In this document: positions 1 to 13,400 of the stretch, piece by piece
Numbering within the stretch: position 1 is the first letter of the stretch
How the letters are laid out: every line of letters begins with the position of its first letter
NCBI GenBank assembly: GCA_009741485.1
Contig: CM019216.1
Coordinates: 52,897,943-52,961,942, forward strand
Length of the DNA stretch: 64,000 nt
Direction: 5' to 3'
Origin: Malurus cyaneus samueli
Taxonomy: Eukaryota > Chordata > Aves > Passeriformes > Maluridae
Notes under the pieces: model-generated
What the model saw: the letters and a program-made list of their open reading frames with translations, nothing else
Told to the model about the DNA's origin: nothing
The model's database searches: none
Position numbers and translations under genes: made by a program

Positions 1-3000
1 CAATCACATTCCCAGGGCCTTACTGAAAAATTAAATGTTTGTAATTTAGTGTTTATTAAAGCCTTGGAAAAGGGCCAGTTCCAAACTGCAAACTTGCTTG
101 TTACTTGCTAGTTTGCTTTCTTCTGTGTCTTTTTTTCCTTTTTGCCTTTTGAATTCACAAGCTGTTTTTGAGCTGTGTTTCACATGAAACCTGCTTAACT
201 TGCCCCTTCGTTCTTACCCAAGCACAAAGCAGTTCCCACTCCCACAGAGCTGCTGGTTGAAAAGAAGCATTTACAGGTGGGACAGAAGGAGTCGATGTGT
301 TTGAATCAACTCAGCAGTCACCATGCCCAGGCTGAGAACAGTGAAATAGGAAATTTGGCACATTTACCCAGAATGTGACAGCACAGCCTACCTTCACCCC
401 CAGCAGAAATGTAAGTTATGACACAGCCTCAGTCCCCAGTTCACCCACCCTTGGCTGTTTGTCGAGTCCTCTGAGTAGGATCAGCCTTGCAATGCTCACT
501 CTGTTTGCACTGCTTGTTCCACGCAGGTCCTGCTGCCTTTAGAGCAGGTATTGGCAGCTCAGCCACGCAAAAGGAATAACAAACCTGGGACTTGGACTGT
601 GAGCCCCTTGGGGATGGGGCTTGTTCTTTGCAGTCACACAGAGCTGCTCAACAGAAAGGTGAAGCTCTGGGAGCCATGGGCTTCCCAGTCCAGGTGGCTG
701 TGGCATCAGGCACAGGGATAACTGCGGATGGTGTGTGCTGTGCCTGTGCTGCACCATCCCAGAGCCAGGACTGGGTCTGGCCAGCCCCATCCTTGCCTTT
801 GCTGACAGGTGGAGTTACCTCTGCCAGACAGCTCTTGGAGGAGTTGTGTGAAGTGGATGTGTAGATCGACTTGGGAAAATGCTCTGATTAGAGAATTTCA
901 AGAAGCCAGTGTGTTTTCCTGAAGTGCCCAGCACACCCTCCAGGCTCTGTGCCGGTGATTACAGGGCTGCCTGGACTCCTGTGCTCACTTTGGTGAACCT
1001 GTTATCAGTGTGCCTTTCGATAAGGTGATAAGAACTGCTCTACAAACCCCAAGCACACCATGGGGTGACCTTGCCATCTCCTTGGGAAGTCAGATCAAAG
1101 CAACAGGACCCTAGGGACCAGTGCACAGGCTGACAGCAAGCCAGGCTGCCCCAGGGCAAATTCCCTTTCCCTTGGCAATGGAAGCATCTTCATCGTGGGC
1201 CAAAGAGATGCTCTCACAGCGCCCTAGCACCCCATGGGGCCAAATGCCAGTGGTAGAGCTGTCAGCAGTGCTCCTGCTCTTGGTTGGCAAAAGCCAGCTC
1301 ATGACTGCAGACATGAAACCTTCAGAGGACAAACTCCATGAACACGCCATGCTCTGTGTTGTGCCACGGCAAATGCCAAGGAGTGAGAACTGTGCACTGA
1401 GCTGTCTTTGTCACCAAGGGAGATATTCCCAGGTTGCACAATACTAAGTGGCAATTAACGTTCAAGGAAGAAATCAGCTCAAGCTGTGACTTTTGGATCT
1501 AGATGCAGGTAATGGTAAACTAGAGGGGTTTGCCAAACAGAGTGTGATTATCATCTAAGAAAAATGTGTTAGTAGCATATGAGCCAACCACAAAGTACAC
1601 TTTGTTTTTCTCAGTTATAAAATAAGTTCTCATGGTGCAAATAAATATCAAGTGCAAACGTGAGCTTTTTTTAAATGACTCGAGCAGCCTAAAAAAAAAA
1701 AGTGCACAGGCTCCCTCTACAGTCAGCTCTTAGATATCCAGCCCTCAGCATTGACCTCAAGAGCAGAGATCCATGACCCGAAGTACTGCTCCAGTTTCTT
1801 TGGCAGTCCAGATTTGCTAGAATGTTTTCCGACGGGCACCCTTTTCTCCACAGGATTCACGAGAGCTCTGGTGTTGTCTGGCACCTGCAGTCAGCCCCAC
1901 CTCAGTGAGCTCAGCACTTATCCTGCTCAGGTACGTGGTAGGATGAGATTATGACAGACAGCATGCTCAGGGCTCCCTGTTCTGGATATATTCACAGGAA
2001 ACAGAGCTGTGACAAAATCCAAATACACAGGTAAGTACTGAACCAAAATCATCACTAAATGGCTAGAATGGAAGAATGACTCACTAGAAGGAAATCAATG
2101 CAGAAATGCTTACTCACGCAAGAAGGTTTGTGAGACAACACATCAGGAAGCATCTGAATGGAGAAGTCTGTCTAAGACACTTCTAGCAAATAATTTTAGC
2201 CTAAATTCTCAAAGCTCTGAAAACCAGTTTCTCTGAAGAGCTAGCCTGCTAGATCTCTCTGCCTCAGTTTCTTGAGTGATTTCATGAGAAGATGCCTACA
2301 GATCTTTGAATTGGAGCTATTGTTTGGCAGCCAACAGTTACATGTCATATCATTTTCAGTATGCCCTTTATCTGTAATTTTCTACAGGAGTGTGGTAGGC
2401 TTGGCTCTGCTCACATTTCACAAACCTCAGAGCCTACACCTAAAGCTCAGGAAGGTCAGAGTACAGCAACGTTTCCCCCTGCTTTTGAAGGCTGATGTGT
2501 TTCAAAGCAGTCCTGGTAATGCTTCACCAGTGCAGACTGAAGGGATTACTGATTACACCCAGCAATCCTGTCACACCTGACACTGTTTCATGACCCTGCC
2601 ACTGCAGATTGATATGGGTTTTCTGTCAAGGGCACAGACAGCCTCTGCTCACAGAGCTGCTCCAGCTTTCTTCACTTTGCTCATCTGGCTGAATTACTTG
2701 TTATATGCTGATTGTGCTGCATTTGTGCTAATTAACAGGTAAGGCTGGAGGGATGAACAACTCAATTCCCCAAAAACTGAAGGTATCATACACAGGAGAG
2801 ACTCTGGTCAAGACTATTGAAGGGCAGCTTGGATGACAAAACCCTCTGGACATCATGCAATATGTGAAGCTGCTCATGTGTGAGTGGCCACTCCACTCTA
2901 GGACAGCACTTTGCTTCTTGGTGATAAAAAAATACTCAAATGACAGAGGAGGTTTTCCAGAAGAAATAACATTACTCTGCCACAAAATCAGAGATACAAC

Positions 3001-4290
3001 CTTCTGTCAGCATAACTGGCACATGAATACCATACTGGAAACAGTCTTTCTTGCTTTCTCCAGCATGAAACTACAGCAGGCAGAATCAGGAAAGGGAGTA
3101 AAGCAGATTTCTAGAGTTTATGCACTTCTTGTTGCACTAATTCAGTTTTGGCTGAGATGGGCTTTAGCTGTTGAGCACTGCATGTTAAGCACACGTGCAC
3201 AGCTGAGTGGTCTGAGTGCAGGAGGGTGCAAGGTTTAAAAGCTGCTGGTGCAGTGAGTCCTTGAGCTTTAACAGGGGGAATAGTCCATTCTCTGCTTTTA
3301 ATGAAACCAGACTGAGCAGAGGTACGTAAACTGTTCAGTTTTACACAGCCAAAGGTCTGGTCTTTTCTTAAAGACCATCTGCAAAAGATGTTTGTTGCAA
3401 AGAAGTAGTCCCTTTTGTGATTCATGACATTTGCTGGGGATGCCAGTCATTGTAACTCAGGAATGCTTGTTTTTAATAGCCCTTTAAAATATCACATTAC
3501 TTATCACCTCTGTTCTCCTTATTGTTTAGTTTTGTGCTTCATAAATTTCAGAAAGGTCACTGAGTGCTCCTCAGGGGAAAATTAACCCAAGGACAGCATC
3601 CTACTCTGAGGTTCCCTTCAGAAGCACTAAACAAGCTACAGAGTCATTAGTCTGGCTTGGAAAGTTTTGCAGATGACAGAAAGACAGCAGAATATTTTCA
3701 GGCCGAATTTTTTCTGAAAGAAATCATTGCCCATAGATGTTTTCTGTCTAAATCCACACTTGGAGGCCACTCTCAGTCCCCTGAGTGTGAGGCAGCTGCA
3801 GGTGACCCCCTGCAAGTTCAGTTTGGTCACCTTTGACCCAGAAGTCCCAACTTACATTGCAGTGACTGGTTTGCTTCCCATTTGAGGCACAACCACTGAG
3901 TGCCGAAGAGAAATCTGCCCTGTTGTGATTTTGCTGCACTGTTGTCTTCTGTTCCCTCACAATAGCATAAAAGAACTCATCTATGTCGATTTAAATTTTA
4001 GGTAGAAGGTTCTTCAGCTGTGTATCTATACAAGGAAGAGAATTTTATTGCTTTCATAGTATTTATGGCTTCTGAAAATACTGGACAGAGAAATTACCAC
4101 CTGCCCCACACTGCATGCTGACAGACTCACTGACAGACTGAAGTGACCATAGTCTAAGACATTAGATCTTGCATTTCAAATATATCATATATAAAACAAA
4201 TTAACAGCAGAAGTGAAACAGAAGAGCCAAAGTGTGTTTAGAAACGGCATTTAAGAAACAAAGGTTGTGATGCATGGCTTGACAATTGAC
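1..4290. other. Gene-free left flank
   Basis: I see no exon with protein similarity, no RNA gene and no interspersed repeat that I can name in this stretch. The open frames here are short, carry no family motif and lack plausible splice borders. It is the 5' flank of the SLC22A2 gene. In mammals the next gene in this direction would be SLC22A3, but none of its exons is visible. Confidence 0.6.
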
Positions 4291-4293
4291 AAA

Positions 4294-4306
4294 GTTAATT
4301 AATTAT
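4294..4306 (+). promoter_or_regulatory. HNF1-like site upstream of SLC22A2
   Basis: GTTAATTAATTAT resembles the HNF1 palindrome (GTTAATNATTAAC). It lies about 120 bp upstream of the SLC22A2 start codon and about 35 bp upstream of a TATA-like box. HNF1 factors drive many liver and kidney transporter genes. The match is by eye and binding is inferred. Confidence 0.4.
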
Positions 4307-4340
4307 TTGTTTATGAGTTTCAAGCACACACATCAGCTGT

Positions 4341-4348
4341 TATTTAAG
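4341..4348 (+). promoter_or_regulatory. TATA-like box of SLC22A2
   Basis: TATTTAAG lies 70 to 77 bp upstream of the ATG at 4418, preceded by an E-box-like CAGCTG. Transcription would begin around 4370-4375, giving a 5' leader of about 45 bases. This is inferred from spacing only. Confidence 0.4.
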
Positions 4349-4417
4349 CGGGCAGAGAAGGCCAAAGCCCCAGAAAACAACTGAGTTAGATACTTTGATG
4401 ATTTGTGACACACAAAG

Positions 4418-4828
4418 ATGCCAAATCTGGATGACGTTTTAGAGCAGGTGGGAGAATTTGACTTTTTTCAGAAGAAAGCCCTCTTTGTCTTATGCCTGCT
4501 TTCTGCTGCCTTTGCTCCCATTTACGTGGGGATTTTTTTCCTGGGATTCACCCCCGAGCACCATTGCCACAGCCCCGGGGTGGCCGAGCTGAGCCAGCGC
4601 TGTGGCTGGAGCCTGGAGGAGCAGCTGAATCACACGGTTCCCCAGTGGGATGGCCACGGGGGCAGCTTCGACAGCCGCTGCAGGAGGTACGAGGTGGACT
4701 GGAACACAACGGGCATCAGCTGCACTGACCCCCTGGGCAGCCTGGTGGGCACTGGGAGCAGCGTCCCCCTGGCTCCCTGCCGGGATGGCTGGGTCTACAA
4801 CACTCCGGGGAGCTCTCTCGTGACCGAG
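4418..4828 (+). CDS. SLC22A2: SLC22A2 exon 1: TM1 and extracellular loop
   Basis: Residues 1-137, 411 bp, phase 0 donor (GAG|gtaaga). The ATG opens MPNLDD, the N-terminus typical of OCTs. Residues about 20-42 form TM1; the rest is the extracellular loop with five cysteines after HCH and sequons NHT and NTT. From base 4570 onward it is identical to exon 1 of the - strand paralogue. Confidence 0.95.
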
Positions 4829-7800
4829 GTAAGACATAGCTTGTGTGGAAAAATCACTCCTGTCTCCACAACTTAAAGATAGAATATGCTGGAGCGGTAA
4901 AATTTGCTTTCGGTGTACAGTCAGAGTCTGACTGCTAGTAAACAGTAAATATCAGAACCTGCCAGGCACTTAGGGCAAAGATTCATATACAGAAACAATG
5001 GGAAATTATTGGTTTTCCTGGCAGCATAATGCTGCAATCTTGTCATCCATTGCTATTCTCATAATTATTATTTCCGTCACCAAACTAAGGGTAGCACCCC
5101 ATAGCCCAAACTGAGGCGCTGCACTTTCGGGTGATAATCCAGATACTCGTCCATAATGAACAAGAAGCAGAGGACAGGGCCACATTTCTCACATAATGCT
5201 TTAGCAAAAGCAGTGTTCTTTTATCTCAATTTACATTGAGAACTATGTATTTATTTCATAAATCATTGAAAAACTATGCAAACTAGTACTCGCAGTCTTA
5301 AAGCCACGTAGAGACCTGAAGTACAGGAATGACCTCAAAACAGATCTCTTCTACTTCCACTCCACTGCCAAATCTGTATTAGCAATTCCAAAACCATGCC
5401 TAGCAGATGTTTGTATAACTTGATCTTTAAAAAGTGCATCGCTGGACACTTCACAGCTTCTGTGGGCAGGGCATTCACATTTCCTTGCTTCACTATCATC
5501 ACTGTTACAAAGCAAGTCCACTCATTTTCCCTTGGGACAGATGGGCTGGAGCAGAAAAGAGCCCTCCAGCTGTTCTCCACACCACGGAAACTGAGCTGAG
5601 CTGTTTGGTATGACCCCAGCAAACCTGTCTGAGTTAGAAACTAAGATTAAATCAACAGCCAAATACATTCATGCTGCTTTCTGGGCTGAAGTCTAATTAC
5701 ACTTGAGCGAATATCTCCAGCGGTAGGGAAGTTATTGTCAATTTGCCCTCCTCCCTTTCTTGTGTGTTCCCTGACAACCTGTTAATTGTAAATCTACAGC
5801 AAGCTCCCAAGTCCCCACTCACTTCAGAGAAAAGTCAGCCGAATCCTGGGCCTTTTGCCAGGGCTAAGGAGGTGTGGGACGGGCATCTCCTGGATCCATC
5901 CCAGCAGGGCTCATGGCAGCACCTTCATCTCTCTCACCCAGCACTGAATTCATGCAGAAATGCATGGTTTGACACAGGTCTTGGCATCTGGGAAGGAAAC
6001 AATGCTCCAAGTGTCCTCCAAATTTCAAGCAGATGGGTAGGGACAAGAGGACAAGATTTTTCTGAACTTTTTAATTTGTTCTTTCAGAGTCTCCCTTCCT
6101 TCCTCACTCTCCTCATGTGTCAATACAGAACCATTTTCCAGGGTGTAACTTTTTCCCAAGGTTTCAGAAAATCCAAACAAGAAGCATTGCAGATGTCAGC
6201 TGAAGAGGTTAGACGGTTTTTTTCCTGGAGTTGGTTTTCTCGTTGATGCCATTGGTTTCCTTCCTTCTCAAACAGCCATGGTTTGTGGGGAATGTGTCTG
6301 TGCTGCTAACTGTGGTTGCCTTTCCAGTTTAACCTGGTGTGTGAGGACTCCTGGAAGCTGGACCTCTTCCAATCCTGTGTGAATGCCGGGTTTTTCATTG
6401 GCTCCATCAGCATTGGCTACATAGCAGACAGGTGGGTGGTGTGGAGACAGGTATGGGATGAACAATTTCCTTTGGTTATCTGCTTCCTGATGTTGGTGAA
6501 CAACACTCTCAATTCGGGAAGAAAATTAATGCAACCAGAACCTGATGGAAAAGGTCTGTGAGTCACTTACAAGGGGGGTGGATGGTGCTTTCTAAGGGCC
6601 TGCTTTCAAAGGCTGTTGTGACCCAAGAACCCACAGAAATGCCAAGGTATTGCTCCATTTTTACAGCCCTGAGAAATTCACATAAATGAAGAGACTATTT
6701 TCTCTCTTGAGTGCAAACTTCAAGGCAATCTCAGAGTCCAAGATGACATTTTAACTCTTGCATCAAGAACTATTTGCTCATCTTTTCAATAAATTTGTTT
6801 CGCATTAATTTTAACAGTATCCAGATGGCCATAAATCAGTTTCAAAATAGGAGTTTTTCTCATCTGAGAGATGAAAGAGAAGTAGTTTTTTCTTCCTAAA
6901 TTTTATTTGATCCTCCTTTTCCCCAGCTGAGTCTGTTTTGGCTGATTCTAATCCTTATTGTCCCTCTTTTCCATCACAGTTATCACTGTGCCATATATCT
7001 GCCCAGTGGATTATTTTTTTTACATTAGCCTCTGAATGAATTCAATGTTTTGTAGCTGATCTTCTTCTGCATGCTAACCAAAATTTTTAGTAAAATGGCA
7101 AGAGAGGCTGAGACTGAGGAATTTGAAGAAGTGAAGGTAACAGGGAGTGAACAATCCTTCTGTAAATCCAGCCTGTCTTGAATTCTTTTTTTTTATTTTG
7201 TATTCTCAATAGCCTTTTTCTCCCAAGACTAGCCTGTTGAACAGATATTGCCATTGTTCCCTTCTTTTCACTGTCCCATCCCTCCAAGGGGGAAGGTCTA
7301 CGGGAAGGGGCCTGGCCATCCCCTGTAGTACTTCTGCAGTGTCACAAAATTAGGACAGGACTGTGTCTGTGTCCTTGGTCCCTGCTCCCTTGTTTCAGTG
7401 CAGGCAAACACTCCATCAGTTGGGTTGTGCAGGCAAATCTGCTTGGAAAGAAGCTCATCCATGCACAGATTGGACAGACTGCTTTTCAATCCTTACTAAG
7501 CCACTGCCTTACTGCCAGTGACCCAGACCAGCTTTTTTATAAGCTCTGTGCTTGGATGGATTCTCTTCAATATAGTGATTTATTAAAGTAACGCTTGGTG
7601 GCCACATCTGGTGAAAGACACCAAATAACTAGAGCAGTGCCACAAAAATCCTACATCCACTCTTCAGTCCTGGGATGTAGTCCTCTGTCTCATTTCGAGG
7701 ACAAAAGTGGACAGACTTATGACAAGTTAAGCTTTTCTTCACATGCATTTTGGAAGATCTTTGGGTTGTTTTGTTGTTTTGTTTTTTTTTAATCAGAAAC

Positions 7801-10413
7801 ATTTGTCGCCCCTTCCCCCCATCCTCTCTTTCCCTTAAGTCCAAGTGCTTGTTTTCTGACTAATCTACTAGTAAATTTTAAAGCATTCCATCCTTTTTCC
7901 CAGAAATGAGGCTTGGATGGTGATGTACACTCATCAAGCATAACAGAACAACAGAACATGAAATATCAGTGAGCAGGTTCCATGAGCATCAGAAGCACCA
8001 CTCTCCAGATCACCTTTCCAGCACAGAGGTGGATTAAGTAATCACGTTCAAAGGCATTTCTTGCCAATGTATGATGGTGAGAGCCAATAAAAACCAGAGC
8101 TTCCAAACTCAAAGCAATTTATATCCGAAATGCTCTTTCTCTGTGTGTCAAAATACCTAAGAACCATTTTACAAAGGTTCATTGTGAAGCAGAGGTATGA
8201 AAAGACACGAGGGAGTAGGACACAAATCCTCGTGCAATAGAACACGTTCATGTCAGAGTGTTAAGGAGTGTTCACTCTGCTCACACCACCCTGTCCCAGC
8301 TCATTGCTGCTCCTGCACTGCAAGCACCCAAGAGCAACATAAAATACTATAACCAGAATGGTAAAAGCAAAACCAGAGGTCTCAGATGTGGTATGATGAG
8401 GCTCTGTTGGGCTGAACTTTCAGGCAAGCCAAAAATGTCTGGATGTCAGGCTCATGAAAGGAGCAAGTTTGAGTGATGGTATCTGCTGATGTTGCTGTAG
8501 AGAACAAAAGACTCTTATTTTGGCTGGCACTTATTGTTGTGCTATTTTGTTAGTGGATATTGACTAATTTAATGGCTTTTATAATTCATACTTCTGAATA
8601 TGTATCTCTGTCAGCTAGAAAACAAATGCCTTTCCAGAGTTCCAGTAAGCTTGTTTCCACTGGAAACCCTCCGTTCCTGACTATCAGTGAGTCATGATGA
8701 TAAAAGGAATGACAAATAACAGGGATGGATAAAAATCCCTATTTAAGAGGAGCTCCATAGTCAGCCAAGATTGATAAGAAAATACATAAAGATGACAATT
8801 AGCAAACAAATACCCATTAAAAGCTATTGCAGCTTCAAAAGATGGGCTGGGGAGCCAAATCAGAGAAATCTTGAATTCATTGGCTGTTATTAACCAAAAA
8901 ATGAGCAATGACCTGAAAACACAAGACAGGGGAGTTCCCTGAGTTTCCATTGAGATGGAAAATACTGCAAAGGGAAGAACAGATACAGACTCCTACTCAA
9001 AATGAAGAGAGACCCTCTCCAGCCTCTTCCAACCCCTCGGTTTGCCACCTTCCCCTCCCAGGAGCTGAGCCTCTCTCTTGTCTTTTTTCCCCTCTGCAGG
9101 TTTGGGCGCAAGCTGTGCCTTCTGGTCACAGTCCTGATCAGCGCGGTGTCCGGGGCTCTGATGGCCTTTGCCCCGAGCTATGGATGGACAGCGACATTCC
9201 GCCTGCTCCAGGGGCTGGTCAGCAAGGGAGGCTGGCTCACAGGCTACGTCCTCAGTTATGCAGCTCGCAGTCACACCTTCTGGGCGGCAGGGGTGGCTGG
9301 CTGATTGTCAAAGCGCTGTGTGTGTGACAAGAGCAGGCAGTGACACTGCTCTTCGCTGCCAAACTGCCCCTCTTCACTGAAATGCAGCTGCTTAGGCTTG
9401 CACCGGCTCGTAAACATAAATGGAATAATTAGCAGGCAGCTCTGAAACTAGGAAACGTTCATACCTGGAGAGCACATGGCAAAATGAAGGGCAAGGTCTA
9501 GAGGCACAAACAAATTTAAAACACTGTCAAGATGTGTAGCACCTTTCTGGGAAAGGCAGCAAGCGCTGATGTGAAAGACAACGCTTGTGTTTCACAGCCT
9601 CGGTGCCAAAATGACTTTGCTGAGCTGCTTCACCTGCTTGGCAAGTAGGGAGGCCCTGTTCCCAAGCTATATGGGAGGAGGGAGATGGAGGCAGACAAGC
9701 CACATCTATTTCATTTTGCCATCTAGTCCTTAGCTTGAAGGAGGGGGCTGAAGAAAGCAGCACCCAAGGACAGGACACAGCCAAGCACAGGGGCTCCACA
9801 TGGTCTCAGTTGGCAGCAGTTATGTTCCCCTGGCTCTCCAAACCAATCTATTTTTGCTCAAAGACTTGTCTTTGCAGTTGCAGAATTTGTTGGCTCAGAC
9901 TACCGGAGAGCAGCAGGCATCACTTACCAGCTTGCCTTCACCCTGGGGCTCCTCATCCTCACTGCCCTGGCTTATGCACTTCCACACTGGAGGTGGCTCC
10001 AGCTTGCGGTCACGCTGCCCAGTTTCTTTCTCCTGCTCTACTACTGGTAAGTGCCTGCTCTTGCAGCTCCCAGTAATGCCACACTGAAAATATCAGGGAA
10101 TGGTGGCTGAGAGATGAAAACTCTCCATAAAGATCAGCTGTAGTGCTACATATACGATTTCCAAGAAGATACTGGATGAGATTTGGCTTTTTTTTCTATT
10201 CTCTCTGCCCAAAGGTTTACTCTGAGTCACCTAAGAGCAAAGGGCTACCTGCAACATGGTGTGATGCTTCTGTGTTTGGAGTCCTTGCCACACATCACAA
10301 AATAATAAGTCGCTATTTCTTGACCCCTACTTGAGCTGCTGTGAGAAGGGAATTTTCTCATCATTGATTATAATTTGTTTTGGTTATTTGGGGGTTTTTA
10401 TGCAATCAGCATG

Positions 10414-10447
<34 letters not shown>

Positions 10448-13400
10448 AAAAATTCATTAAAAATGCTCCTAGGAAAATAACTACATTAGGGAACAGAACT
10501 GGGATGTGGTTTATGTCTGATCTTTCTTTGAAAGGCTATTTTTAAAGTGGTATAAAATGAGGATGGAGTTTACAGCTGTTCTTTTTTACATCCACAGATT
10601 ATTAGCTATTTCTAAAGCTTGTCAAGAGAATTTATCTCAGACAAACGTTTCCGAACTATAATAAACTGGGTTTAGACTTTAAAAAAATTAAATCAATTAA
10701 GGCTCAAGTGGAGCTCAAATCAGAGTGCAATTGCTGGCAGCCACAGCTCACTCCACTGCCAGTTCAATTACGCCCGTGAATCCACAAAGCACCATTTGCT
10801 CCATTTGCTCCTAGCCTGGGAAACTCAGTTCCATTTTCGTTTTCCAGGTACCACTAATGTGCATTTTTCTTTTCTGTAGCTGTCATGCTCATGTGTGTTG
10901 CAGGTGTCTGCCTGAGTCTCCCAGGTGGCTCATAGCTCAGAAGCAGAATGACAAAGCCATGGAAGTTATTAAGCGCATTGCCAAGGGAAATAAGAAGAAA
11001 CTGCCTCTTTCCTTTCAGGTGACTGCTCTTCATTTGGTGCATGTGTGCCAGCTTCAAGACAAATAATGTTATGAGTTTAAGATTGTGTTGGATTTAGAGC
11101 AGGGAACAGTTTGGTGGTCAAAATCATTGCAGTTCCTAAAGCAAAGGCAAGTGAGCTCCCTTTTACTGCCTAGAACCCTCACAGAGCATATTTGGGAAAT
11201 CAAGTCACTTTAAATTCCAGAACATGCCCATTCATTACTTTTATTTAATGCTGCTTCATGCCATACACAGTTACAACAGATATGAAGGTTGTCTGCATAT
11301 ATTTTCATATTTTCTTTATCCAAAGTACTCTAGAGAAGTTGTTTTACTCTCAGTTACTTAACTGGCAAATTAAAACCTCATCCTCCCGTCAGCCTAAAGG
11401 AAAATATTCATTGCAGTGCCCACCACCTTCTCCCCCACCCACTGTAGCCTCTTGTCCTGTCACTTATGTTCCCAGAATCTCAGCTCCGAAGATGAAGATG
11501 GAGAAAAGTTGAAACCTTCATTTGTAGACCTGGTCAGGACACCTCAGATCAGAAAATACACGTTCATTTTGATGTACAGTTGGTAAGGATGGGCAGGCTT
11601 TTTCAGCCCAAATGGAGGTGTGTGATTTGGTGCCCTTAAATCATCATCATTGATTTAAGCTCATTTTGTTTCTGACCAGCTGCAAATCTCAGTCCTTTGC
11701 ATAAACTCTGTCCCAGGGGAGTTTGCTCCATTTGTTCCCTCTTCTCTGTCCAGGTTCACCAGCTCTGTCCTCTACCAGGGGCTCATCATGCACATGGGAA
11801 TGGCTGCTGGGAACATGTACCTGGATTTCCTCTACTCTGCTCTGGTGGAATTCCCAGCTGCCTTCATCCTCATGCTGACGCTGGATCGGGTCGGCCGTCG
11901 CTACACTTGGGCTGCAGCCGGTGTGATGACGGGGGCTGCGTGCCTCGTCACAGCCTTCCTCCCACACTGTGAGTTGTGCATGCCTCTCCTGCCAAGGAAT
12001 GCTCTCCCTGTCTCTCGGTTGTTGCCCTGGAAAAGGGAAACAATCCTTGATATCCTGGCCTATGTCAGTACTGTGACCCAGTGCGGGCAAATACCGGCAC
12101 TGATTTATGTTTAAAGCTGATGAATGTTCCAGCTGCAGCATTTATATCTGCTAATGAGGGGCTGGAGAAATGGGATGAATTGCATTTCCAAATGGCATCA
12201 AATCAGATTGCAAGCCTGCAGGTGCTAGGTCATGAAGAATGCCATGTTAGGTTTGCAGTTTTATCTGGCCAAAAGTTTGTATTCTAATGCAAAATGCAGG
12301 GGTTTCATCCAAAAGTCGCACGGTTTCTGTTTCTATAAAGGAAAAATGCTTGGGCACATGCACACATTTGGACAATGTCTGGGTACAGTAAGTGCTTTCT
12401 GCCTTCAGTGCTGCTGCCATGAATGCAGGATGCCAAACAACCGCGGTGACAGACACCTGGCTTTGGTTTAGCTGAGCACTTGCTCCAAGGCCATTGTCTC
12501 AAAGCAGTGTGCCACTTAAGGGCCACCAAATGAAATCTCTTTCCTTTTCTTTTATGGAATACAAGCAGACTGAAACTACAGACACAACAGTGCCACACAA
12601 CTGTGAGTTCACTAGGGGTACAAGAACAAACACACAAAATGTTACAGAAAAATTTTATACACAAAAACCCCAACGTGCCCAGGCAATGAAAACCCATATT
12701 ATGAAGTGACTGGGGAGCAACAAGTGGTGTCCTGCATAAGCTTTTTGTTAATGCACAGAATAACCCAAACTACTTTGTAGCATTGATTTCTCCTCTCTGT
12801 CACAGCAACCTAACAAAGTCTCAAGACTCAGTTATTTACTTGAATCAAAAGACAATTGCATTATAATTTTTTTTGAGTGGAATAGAATATCATCATGCAC
12901 AGTCCTCTTGACCTTTCAGGACTGCAAACTACTGTTTCCTTAAATTAAATATTTAAAGCTGATTTATGGCAAGAGCAGAAGAAAACTATACTTTTGTGTT
13001 CCAACTTGGGCAACCTCAATGTGCCCAATGTCTTTCCAGCTCTTTATTGGCTTAAAATGACAGCAGCTTGCTTGGGCAGGATGGGAATTACCATGTGCTA
13101 TGAAATCATATGCGTGGTGAATCCTGAGCTGTATCCAACATTTCTCAGGTGAGTCAGCAGATAAAAGCACTGGGTGTTTGTGACAGCCCGAGGGATGGGC
13201 TCACAGCTGGGGATCACTGGAAGCAGGACTGGGTGAACTCTTTGTGTCCTGCGGGTCACTAGGGTGAAGTGCTGTCCAGGGCACCCACAGGCAGAGCTGG
13301 TGCCATGTGTGTCCCTGTCCGTGTGTGTTTACACGTGCGCTGCAGGAACCTGGGAGTCCTCGTCTGCTCATCCCTGTGTGACCTCGGTGGGATCATGACG

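Noticed and set aside
1..4290. Possible SLC22A3 exon or a further OCT duplicate
   Set aside because: None of the OCT signature strings (ADRFGRK, PESPRWL, VGRRY, PETKG) or equivalents appears on either strand.
4490..4837. Long antisense open frame over SLC22A2 exon 1, with a near-identical copy over SLC22A1 exon 1
   Set aside because: It is a shadow of the GC-rich coding strand. The copies match only because the exons themselves are identical there.
10412..10443. Poly-T run as the tail of a processed pseudogene
   Set aside because: Sequence next to it shows no gene similarity and no target-site duplication that I could see. It is treated as a simple homopolymer tract.
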